Below, piece by piece: positions 56,401-64,000 of a stretch of 64,000 nt of DNA (within the stretch, counting starts at the first letter, position 1; the number at the start of each line of letters is the position of its first letter). Under the pieces are notes generated by a model that ran no database searches, was not told the origin of the DNA, and saw only the letters and a program-made list of their open reading frames with translations. The position numbers and the translations under genes were made by a program. The DNA is from Carposina sasakii (Eukaryota > Arthropoda > Insecta > Lepidoptera > Carposinidae), in NCBI GenBank assembly GCA_014607495.2, contig CP053167.1, forward strand, positions 10,726,001-10,790,000. Direction: 5' to 3'.

Positions 56401-58218
56401 GAGTGCGCTTAATCGGATACTGCACGAGACTTCCAAGTTAGTCAGCTCACTCATCATCATTAAGGTGCTGCCACACTGCTGTTATTTTTTTTTTACAAAC
56501 GTTAGTAAACCTTTGTTAAGAAACATACGATCACAATGTTAGAAAATGTTTTCATGTTAGATAGTGTTAGTAAACATTTCTTAACTAGTTAACAAATTGT
56601 ACAGTAAAATAAAAGCTAATCCAATGAGCAAATTTATTCCATTTTCGTGTAGACGCCTCTGAACGTGAATCCAAATTGTGAGCGAGCCGATTTTTAAAAT
56701 GTTTGTAAACATTATCCATCAATGTAGGAGCACTTCAAATATTTAACAATTTCTAACAGAATGAACAGAATTCTTAACATTTGTCACTAAATGTATTAGT
56801 GTTAGAAAATGTTAGATGACATTTTTAAACAACAGTGTGGCAGCGCCTTTAGTCTTAGCTATAACAAGTCCTGTGCTGATGCAGGAATACATGCTGCATC
56901 ACCTTCCGTGCATGTCGTAAGGAAGGAGTAAGCATGTCCCCCTCATAAGGGTGTTCCCTCAGGGGATGTCACTGATCATTAACATCTCACTATACTCATA
57001 TGTATGTGAAATACGCAGGGCATCCTGATTTGCAGTAGCAGACCCGAAGCAATGCGATAGCAAAAATTTCCGCGCACACACACATACACACACACACACA
57101 TTCTCAATTTTCGCTATCGCATCTTTTCGCTTCGGCTCTGCTGCTGCAAGTTACATAATCAAGGGGCCGTGACCTTTGCCTATACCGGGCGTATCTCCGG
57201 GAATAAGGCGTACATTTCCACAGGTTCTGTGGTCAACGTTTCCGAATATTACTCATTCTCCACATTATCGCGAACATTTTTGTCCATAGAAGCATACCTG
57301 GGAAGTGTCTGGTTTCCAAGATATTAAGGTCCAAACTTGAGTTATCAGATTGCATTTTTTACAGAGATGCACGTAGACGTGTGTTACGTGTAACAAACGT
57401 TTATCGAAATAAATTTAAACATATCCTATAAAAATATGTATGTAAAACTATCCAATTACCGCTTCCAGTAACGTGATAGACGTGGGAGCGCTAGGTCCGT
57501 ACGCGCTGGAAGCGGGCGCGTACTCGGAGCGGGTCCGCGCGTACACCGCCCGCGCGGGCGCAGTGACGGCCCGCGCCGCGCCGCCGCCGCGCCTGCTGGC
57601 CGACGTGCCGCGCGCGGAGAGACGCGCGATACTGTGTGCGGCTGTGCTGCCCAAGGATGACAGGGATTTGGTGAGTTTGCATTCTTTTGCTTTTGATGAT
57701 ATTCGTTTTTTTACAGTCCTTCTTTGCCACAGAACAGGTAACCTGTGTACTTTGCACTTAGGTACGTCTTCATTAGCAGTTGTTCCATCAACTGCTGATA
57801 AAAGCCGACAGATCAACAAAGTCTCTAGTTATGCATATAAACCTTCTTCTTGAATCACTCTATTTATTTAAAAATTGTATCAAAATCCGTTGCAAAGTGA
57901 CTTTATTTTATAGTATCTATAGTAATGCATAATAACTCTGTCTGTCAATCATGCACGCATTTACGCCAAAACTACTGAACCGATTTATAAGCCTGAGGAC
58001 GGACATACTTTTTAGTGAAACCAGTGAGCACATTATTTTGTAGTCTAAATGACGAAGTTGTGGGCAACAGAGCTAGTTATTCATAAATGGTCACAAAAAC
58101 AAATCATTCCACTTTATCTCTTCAGATATCGAATACTGTAAAGAAAGCAGCATCAGCGATCTCGGAGCTCCGAGTGGAACATCACGAGGACTTGGTGGTG
58201 CCCTTCAGGGTGCCCTAG
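53493..58218 (+). CDS. LAMTOR1: LAMTOR1 (p18), Ragulator membrane anchor
   Basis: LAMTOR1 wraps the other Ragulator subunits and fixes them on late endosomes/lysosomes, where Rag GTPases recruit mTORC1 in response to amino acids. Four exons: 53493-53537, 56294-56436, 57469-57670 and 58126-58218. Each is bordered by GT and AG, and together they give 160 residues (human 161). MGCCYS is the myristoyl (Gly2) and palmitoyl (Cys3/Cys4) signal. ERTHLLE (21-27) carries the acidic dileucine sorting motif. Residues 28-48 are an Ala/Pro-rich, disordered linker. DEQSALNRIL...NNVIDV (about 49-68) is the conserved helix/strand that meets partner subunits. The C-terminus LRVEHHEDLVVPFRVP matches the family end. 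Exons 2 and 3 are strikingly GC-rich against AT-rich introns. Introns 1-3 are about 2.76, 1.03 and 0.46 kb and full of mobile elements. Splice phases are 0, 2, 0. Confidence 0.95.
53935..54155 (+). repeat. Family B copy in LAMTOR1 intron 1
   Basis: CACTAGAATACATTAGCTGC, ATAAGGTAGCAACTTGTCAC and GATCCTTTAGTTCTGGCTAC in order. A family E piece (54165-54370) with an ATGTATGTATG end follows directly. Confidence 0.72.
54424..54573. mobile_element. Short MITE, TTCCGGCAGTCACAC family, copy 2 (intron 1)
   Basis: Left GATTCCAGCAGTCACACTTA and right TAAGGGTGATGGTTGGAATC are inverted. The inner AAACCTAAAT / AGGTTTACGTTT pair and GAGAGA blocks match 16733-16877. Confidence 0.75.
55070..55457 (+). mobile_element. 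Retroposon copy 2 (intron 1), longer form
   Basis: Same body as 42206-42518 but with 108 extra bases (about 55293-55400) before CTAAACAATGATTAGGCTGT. The extra block lacks GT/AG ends, so copy 1 lost it by deletion or copy 2 gained it; it is not a simple spliced intron. An inverted end fragment lies at 55652-55704. Confidence 0.65.
55873..56036. mobile_element. Foldback element (intron 1), AGTAGCAGAGC arms
   Basis: AGTAGCAGAGCC...GAAGCAATGCAACAGCGAAA is mirrored by TTTCGCTGTCGCATTGCTTT, TGCTCTGCTTCTGCTAG. The GC-rich loop holds a GTGTATGTGTGTGCG run. A sister lies in intron 2 at 57024-57165. Confidence 0.78.
56082..56266. mobile_element. hAT MITE, CAGTGGTTCCCAA family, copy 2, beside exon 2
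   Basis: The exact 8 bp duplication CTATAGCA lies at 56074-56081 and 56267-56274. Ends CAGTGGTTCCCAAAG / GTTTGGGAATCCCTG. The right duplication stops 19 bases before exon 2, so the branch point and much of the pyrimidine tract region of intron 1 must lie in the 19 remaining bases or in the MITE itself. Confidence 0.93.
56463..56848. mobile_element. Harbinger-type MITE just after exon 2
   Basis: Ends AGGTGCTGCCACACTG / CAGTGTGGCAGCGCCT, one mismatch, flanked by TTA on both sides (56460-56462, 56849-56851). 386 bp, AT-rich, with many GTTAGTAAAC / GTTTACTAAC-like internal words. It begins 26 bases after the exon 2 donor. Confidence 0.88.
56876..56985 (+). repeat. Family B fragment in intron 2
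   Basis: TGCTGATGCAGGAATACATG, CATCACCTTCCGTGCATGTC and TCAGGGGATGTCACTGATCA in order. Confidence 0.65.
57024..57165. mobile_element. Foldback element (intron 2) with CA-repeat loop
   Basis: TTGCAGTAGCAGACCCGAAG, CAATGCGATAGCAAAAATT is mirrored by AATTTTCGCTATCGCAT, CTTCGGCTCTGCTGCTGCAA. The loop is an ACACACACATACACACACAC microsatellite (57067-57101). Sister of 55873-56036. A family C fragment follows at 57230-57360. Confidence 0.8.
57907..58080. mobile_element. LINE-tail remnant in intron 3
   Basis: CTCTGTCTGTCAATCATGCA, CGCCAAAACTACTGAACCGA and ACGAAGTTGTGGGCAACAGA are the usual blocks of an RTE-like 3' end in moths. No coding content. Confidence 0.5.
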
Positions 58219-58333
58219 CGAGGACCGGGCGTTACCACGGGACTGCCTGACAGAGAAAACTTGGTATGACTACGACTGATCTAACGTTTGATACTACCAG
58301 TGTACGAAAATTACATCGAATCTCTTGTGTAAT

Positions 58334-58819
58334 GGTGTCATTTCGATCCTATATTTTATATTTTTCTGATATATTGAATAACACGTGATATTACAAAACT
58401 ACCTAATATTTTGTTTGATTATGATAGAGAAACTTTCTTCTAACACTACGCTCTTGTGGCACGCTCGCTTCGCTCGCTCCTCGTGCATTGTCATTCTAAC
58501 ATAACCTAATCTAATTATAAATATTATTATGAAATGAAAAAACTTTCACCCGAGTGAGACTTGAACTCACGACCTCTCGTACACCGTGCTTTTTGCTCTA
58601 AACAACTGAGCTACCGGGTCAATTAATCTAATCTAATTAGTTAAGTGGGTGAATTGCTAGTAGCCAAATCAACTCCCAAACCCCCTTACTATTGAAATTT
58701 TAAGGTTTTGTAATATCACATGTTATTCAATATATGTACTTACCTGCGAAATATACATACATTCTAGACGTTCGGAAGAATGTATGTCATATAAATGAAT
58801 GAAAGATCGAAATGGCACC
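58334..58819. mobile_element. Foldback element in the likely LAMTOR1 3' UTR
   Basis: Outer GGTGTCATTTCGATC / GATCGAAATGGCACC and inner TATTGAATAACACGTGATAT / ATATCACATGTTATTCAATA are inverted pairs. The loop holds a tRNA-head element (58525-58620), so that insertion is either later or part of the unit. Starts 116 bases after the LAMTOR1 stop. Confidence 0.8.
58525..58620 (-). mobile_element. tRNA-head short element, copy 3
   Basis: Minus strand: TAGCTCAGTTGTTTAGAGC, then GTTCAAGTCTCACTCGGGTG and AAAGTTTTTTCATTTC. Same head and tail as the elements at 49770 and 50407, more diverged (B box GTTCAAGTC). Confidence 0.65.
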
Positions 58820-59176
58820 TAAAATCTACGGTGAGATAATAATATAGTTTTTTTATACATATAGACCGGAGTTTGAGTGAACTGCTGTAAAGTATCAGAC
58901 TATCTATCTATAGGGTATAAACATCTGATTTTTTTTTGTCTTTTGTGCCATTCTCTATTAGTATTTCATACATTTTCTGACAGATTTCTTGTAAGAACTG
59001 AATAACTAAGAAATTCTCTTGAGATTCATGTTTAAATCTATTTTCGTTTTCATCAATGTAAGGGTCCGTTCACACGACACCGCGAGCAACGTCACTGACG
59101 CCATGTGAATGGACCCTAAGACAGCAGTGTAAAATATACTCACCTATCTTATAATTGTGTCAAATATATTATAAAC

Positions 59177-59347
59177 CAGTGGTTCTCAAAGTGGTCCAGG
59201 TGGACCCTAGGGGTCCACAGGAGACTCGATGGGGGTCTACGTTGGCGTGACAAAATGGGGGTTTACAATTAATTTGTATGTGGTGTCCACCAGAACCAGT
59301 AAAATTTTAAAAGGGGTCTATGAGTATAAAAAGTTTGGGAACCCCTG
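59177..59347. mobile_element. hAT MITE, CAGTGGTTCCCAA family, copy 3
   Basis: 171 bp. CAGTGGTTCTCAAAGTGG to GTTTGGGAACCCCTG, flanked by TTATAAAC (59169-59176) and TTTTAAAC (59348-59355), 7 of 8 bases the same. Body like copy 2 (GGTCCACAGGAGACTCGATG). Confidence 0.88.
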
Positions 59348-59466
59348 TTTTAAACTTTCTAACCTAATGTGTGATAAAATTCGTATGTGACTAAATATAA
59401 ATTAAAGTTCACATATATTTATTATAAACTGTACATTAAGATAAGGAGTCATTTCACCCCTCGTAT

Positions 59467-59472
59467 AATAAA
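59467..59472 (+). terminator. First AATAAA after LAMTOR1
   Basis: The first canonical hexamer on the plus strand downstream of the LAMTOR1 stop, 1.25 kb away. ATTAAA at 59401 is an alternative. If either is used, the 3' UTR would contain two MITEs and a tRNA-head element. Confidence 0.35.
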
Positions 59473-59479
59473 ATATTAA

Positions 59480-62240
59480 GTCAAGGTCTTTTTCTACTAT
59501 TTGTTATTTGTTATCGTGTGTAATATTATTTACTATTTTGTAGCTTCTCAGTATCAAGGTAGGATATTATTTTGCTAATAATATCTTTGCATTGTCATAC
59601 TGCATGTTAGTATAACCTTTCGATTAAATAACTAACTAGAGATCTTTTTAAAATAATTAATAATATTTTATTTCTGTTATATTATATGTATAAGCCACGC
59701 CACATTATTACAGGTAAACAAGGTAAACACCTTAGGGGGGCCGGGCTAAGAATATTAAATGTTTTGGGATTTAGGGGTCGCGCCGCATCAAAGTGAAAAA
59801 GGAATGTCCAAGAGTGTTTCCTGGTTATTTTCTCTTCTTTCTTCTTCCGCGCGGAATCTCTCGTAGGGTTTTGGTGTTTTTCACTTCACTATAGTCCACT
59901 TTTAGGATACAGGCACTCTTATTAGGTAAATCCGTTTGTCATACAGGAAAACTTGTCGAGCAAGGGTTTGGCATCGCACTCGTTGGGCAACTGACGTCAG
60001 GTAAAAACTCAGCGCGGACGGCGCTCCGCGGCGTGGAATAAAAACAAAACGATTAAAAGAGGGAGGAACATATATTTTTAGAATTATAGTTTTAATTGTT
60101 CCTCCTTTAAATAACAAGGGTAACAATGGACATGGACTTCATATTTACTTACTAATTTGCTTTTCTTTAAAATTACATTCATAATATTATTTTGTTTGTG
60201 ATAAAGTTTAAATTTAGGAATGTTTTGAAGACTAAATTGCTCTTTGAAAATTGTTTTTATAGTGTTGTACGATGGTTTTCGGTGTTTTGCGATGCACATT
60301 TTTAACCTCGATCAACAGTAAATTGTTTGCATGAAACGCGATTTTTTAATCGCCTTCTGTAATATTCTGGGTAGGTTATTTAATCGAAGTATATATTATA
60401 TAACTGATTATGTCTCTCTTTCCTTCTCGTAGAAAAGGAAAGAGAAGGCAGTAGTTTAGTTATATTTTTGTCAGTTATTATAAACCGGTAGTAAGATATT
60501 GATAATGTTAAACCACATACGCACAAGCATGTTACCTTATTTTTTTTTATATAAATGGTACAGAATATCATAAAAAGTATTCGTTACTAGAGCATTTTTT
60601 TATATATATTTCATACTATTCAAAGGTGACCAAACTTAGGTATAAAAACTTAGGCCCGTAATTTTTCTATTCTCTACTTCGATATTTAGAAAAAAAAATA
60701 TTTTGGTGACGATATTTCCAATTGGAAAAGTCTGCCCTAATTTTATTACTATGGGCCAGTCGTATCCAATGTTAGCTAGCCATCTGTCTATGGGTCAGTT
60801 GTCTCTGTCTTATTGCCTTAGAGCGAGATAGCTAGCCCAATGTCGCGATAGGTATTAGCTTCAAGTAGGTATTTGAATTATGTACTCCAGTGACACCAAG
60901 AAGTTCTTTGATTTAAATTTAAATTTAAAATGTCTTGTAAATATCAGATACGTTAACCTAACGCCGCGCTGTGCGGTTTTACTGTATAATTAAAATGTCA
61001 TATTTATATCACTATGTACTTATATATATATATATATAGTATCTTTATTATGTATAATTATTATTTGTATGTATTTAAAAATAAAAGAAAAATGACTGAG
61101 TATGTAAAGACTTGACTGTCGTGTGAGAGAGACGAAACATTGCATTTAGACAGAGATAGAAAAAGTATGACCATCTAAATGCAATGTTACTTTTAAAGTT
61201 TAAATGCGTTTATGTATATTATATAGTTATTAGTAATGTTATAATATAAAAAGGTATTTTAATTTTATCGGTCACTAACAGGTTTTCATATTTATATTTA
61301 TGACACAAGTAAACTAAATTCAATATACCACTTATCACACCGTATTTATGTTATAAAAAGATGACGAATTTCGACAAACAATGATATAATTTTGGCGAAG
61401 ACCAATATAACTATGTGCAGTCACTATATTGTGTGTACTATAAAGAATATCAGAGTCAAAAGACCCTAGACGCTGAGACAATGTACCGATTTCACGAGCG
61501 ACAGCTAAATTCGTAAAGTTATCGAAACAGTTCCACCAATAGCAGTCAGATTTCATCACGTCATTTTAACAAATGCACTAAATAAAGGTTTCCTATTGGA
61601 CGAAAAGTCCCGCTGAACAAATTATCGCTATATTATTATAGGTTATTGGATAGGAATATATTATGGATCCCATTTCAGCGATAAAAAGTGAAAAATGTTA
61701 GATATAAGTAGATAGGTAGAATAACAAATATTATTCCTTTGTTAGCTCGGTAAAAATACGCGCTTTTATAAAAAAAAATAGGAGTACGTTTGTTTTGTTG
61801 GTAAAGTTTGGGTTTTTAAAGTGAAATGTAATTTAAATAATTTCTTTGCCTGGATTTTATAAGTGTTAAAGGAATACCTATTATTAGGAACTCACAATCC
61901 TTGGTATAAATAAATATTATAAAATATTAATAAATAAATATATTTAAAAACCGTTTTTGCTTTTACTTACATTTTACTTTGAAAACTCAATGAGTGGGTA
62001 AAAATAATGTTTTTGGCTTTATTATAAAAGTTGTATATTGTACAGTTTTGTAAATGTTAAAATTTGTTTTAAGTACGTACCACAAAGGATTAGTCTGGTT
62101 TTAGACATGGTATCATTAAAATTACTTAGCAAAAGCATAGATGATATTAGTCCCCTAAGACAAAAGTCAACCACTAGCGATATATTGATACATAGATGAT
62201 GTGATACACGAAAGTGATACATGTTTAAAACCAGACTGCA
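59480..62240. other. No gene recognised
   Basis: AT-rich. Contains the repeat shared with 28950-29075 (60160-60290), a small AAGGAAAGAGA hairpin (60414-60446), a TATATATATATATA run (61021-61038), and a GC-richer block (59940-60035) with no coding frame. Confidence 0.4.
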
Positions 62241-62242
62241 GT

Positions 62243-62386
62243 GCTGGTAGGTTATGTTACGTGCTGGTACGAGTTATGTTACGTGCTGGTAGGTTATGTT
62301 ACGTGCTGGTAGGTTATGTTACGTGCTGGTACGAGTAGGTTATGTTACGTGCTGGTACGAGTAGGTTATGTTACGTGCTGGTCTGT
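62243..62386. repeat. Minisatellite, unit GTGCTGGTAGGTTATGTTAC
   Basis: About six and a half tandem units of 20 bp. Some units are longer by an inserted ACGAG before TAGG (GTGCTGGTACGAGTAGG...). Short and long forms are mixed, so length variants arose before or during spread. Confidence 0.92.
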
Positions 62387-62506
62387 AAGCTAGTTTACCA
62401 AGATAAGTGTTTAGTTATTTTAATTATTATGCACCTATTAACGTATCAAATAAAGTGATATAATTTGTATTGCTCGTTATTTTTATTTTTACACAACACA
62501 TAAAGT

Positions 62507-62641
62507 TTGGTTTCCTAGGATAACGGTACCGTGATATAGCGGCTAAGAAGGATCTATTTACATATCGACAACGTAAAAAATAGCGTAGTTATGCATACGT
62601 ACGGCCGCTATATAACGGTACCGCTATCCTAGGAAGCCATA
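62507..62641. mobile_element. Foldback MITE, TTTCCTAGGATAnCGGTACC ends
   Basis: TTTCCTAGGATAACGGTACC and GATATAGCGGC are mirrored by GCCGCTATATAACGGTACCG and CTATCCTAGGAA. A half copy lies at 31510-31635. A separate small hairpin (ATCTAGCGGCTAGA / TCTAGCCGCTAGAT) lies at 62772-62808. Confidence 0.8.
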
Positions 62642-62644
62642 GAT

Positions 62645-63380
62645 TAAAGGCTGGTGGATAACCCAGATATATAGATGGATTGGATCGGGTACAAATCCTA
62701 AAATGGCTGTCTTCTTGAATTATGTAGCTCAAGGTATGGGATGTTCTTTGTATATTCCTGTTGAGATCTATCCATCTAGCGGCTAGACGGACAGATCTAG
62801 CCGCTAGATTCTAGCCGTTCCTTTTATCGTATAAAGTCCCGCTGTCAACAGCATTATATATAATGTTGAACATCATAGAAGCAGGTCCGTAGGGCAACTA
62901 CGAGAGATCGTAATGCCAGCCGGTCAGTACGCCAAGCGTTCAAGAACAAATTCACAGCTCTGATCCAACACTGTACCTAAGACTGAGTAGAGCAGGCGGT
63001 TAGCAATTTCTTGCATAGCAGTCAGCAGCATTCCCCCTGATAACAAAAAAGGTTAACACACTATTTCCTTTTTTTCCGTTTTGTATGACATATAAATCCA
63101 GTAACCGTCATGTCAAAAATGACGTATTAGTCAAAACGATGCCATAACAAATAGCCGAGTAATATTTTATAACAATGTAAATAATTAACTTATTAATTTC
63201 CGTACAAATGTCGAAATCATAAGTAATGTGAGAACTAGATAATCGAAAAAACAAAACATGGACCATTACCTCACAACCTACAGGAAAGACTACCTCTGGC
63301 CTAATCTACCAGGGTCGGAAGCCAGCTCTGAACATGGAGGGGGAAGATTAGCTGAGTAAGTACATAGCTTGCTGACGCGG
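62645..63380. other. No gene recognised
   Basis: Holds the 62772-62808 hairpin and otherwise unassigned sequence. Confidence 0.4.
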
Positions 63381-63384
63381 GACT

Positions 63385-63525
63385 TTACTAGAATAGGTAG
63401 GTACATGCGCTGCATTTCCTCACGTGTATGTTGGTCTAAGGAACTTAGGCGGGGCCATTAGACGTGGATGTGGTTCATCTTTATGATGCTACTGTTCTAG
63501 CTACCCCATGTGGGAATACAAACAG
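63385..63525 (+). repeat. Family B copy
   Basis: GGGACTTTACTAGAATAGG, CATTTCCTCACGTGTATGTT and TGATGCTACTGTTCTAGCTA in order, more eroded than most. Confidence 0.6.
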
Positions 63526-63674
63526 CCGTGTATGGTTATATGTGGAATATTTATATGGAATGGAAGTAAGACCTGGGAAACAGTCGTAAGTTTTTGAGAA
63601 TTGACACAATCATGATTAGTTACGTTGACTTGATACTGAGAAATCTCAACGAAACAAGGAATGACGAAGGCTTG

Positions 63675-63995
63675 CAGGGCCGGATTTAGAGGTCCGGAGG
63701 CCTCGGAGGCAACAAAGGAGCGGAGGCCCCTTGTCCCAAATTATTTTCCAAATAAAATTATCGAATTTATTCAGTCGAATTTTTCAATAAATAATTTATT
63801 ATGAAACCAAGCAGATCCTCTTAGTATTTAACATAACCTACCTATATAAATATAATCGGAAACAGAACTATCTGAAAAGATGTTTACTAGTTGGAATTTG
63901 AGAAGATTTTTTTTTCCGAAATCCCTATTGTGGAGGCCCCCCGTTTGTGGAGGCCCCGGGCTTTTGCCCCGTTGCCCTCCCCTAAATCAGCCCTG
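63675..63995. mobile_element. hAT-type MITE, CAGGGCCGGATTTAG ends
   Basis: 321 bp. Ends CAGGGCCGGATTTAGAG / CCTAAATCAGCCCTG. AAGGCTTG precedes the left end (63667-63674). The five bases left in the window after the right end are AAGGC, matching as far as can be seen. GGAGGCCCC words recur near both ends. Confidence 0.87.
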
Positions 63996-64000
63996 AAGGC

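Noticed and set aside
57448..57819. Minus-strand frames of 88 and 123 residues opposite LAMTOR1 exon 3
   Set aside because: They are the antisense shadow of a GC-rich coding exon, where stop codons are rare on both strands.

Overview
The window looks like nuclear DNA of a moth or butterfly (Lepidoptera). It is AT-rich, gene-poor and crowded with repeats, and the base texture is typical of that order (many ACGAGTA and GGTAGGTA-type runs, and LINE tails with ATGTATGT ends). The order is inferred from texture and repeat types. The animal nature is certain from two intact genes that match known families along their whole length.

The genes lie in the right-hand third. On the minus strand at 48357-49505 is an intronless ERGIC2 gene (Erv41 family, ER-Golgi cargo cycling). 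About 4 kb away, head to head on the plus strand, is a four-exon LAMTOR1 gene (53493-58218), the lipid-anchored Ragulator subunit that holds Rag GTPases and mTORC1 on the lysosome. Just beyond the end of ERGIC2 there is a convincing core promoter plus non-coding leader exon on the minus strand (about 47615-47298). It would start a third gene whose coding exons I could not find. Weaker exon candidates lie at 3529-3720 (minus) and 21815-22143 (plus).

Positions 1-47000 are mostly a transposon graveyard. It holds hAT, PIF/Harbinger-type and piggyBac-type MITEs, several with exact target duplications; a 1.67 kb Ty3/gypsy element that has lost its middle (19046-20712); LINE ORF2 C-terminal scraps; tRNA-headed SINEs; and RTE-like tails. 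One unnamed dispersed repeat (family B here) occurs about 14 times. The most interesting element is a 5'-truncated Penelope-like element at 26704-27632. It has a GIY-YIG-type C-terminus, an inverted partial repeat, and a hammerhead-ribozyme-like motif near its 3' end. A second, diverged copy of the motif sits at 33011-33055.

The LAMTOR1 locus is itself packed with MITEs. Exon 2 is squeezed between a hAT MITE ending 19 bp before the exon (its target duplication ends at 56274) and a Harbinger-type MITE starting 26 bp after it. A further Harbinger-type MITE carrying transposase-like peptide lies in the promoter-proximal region, and a foldback element with a tRNA-like insert lies in the likely 3' UTR. 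A nest of three MITEs occupies 44695-45549. I saw no CRISPR array, rRNA gene, intact tRNA gene or operon-like structure. No wholly new gene system is evident; the novelty is in the mobile elements and their effect on the genes.
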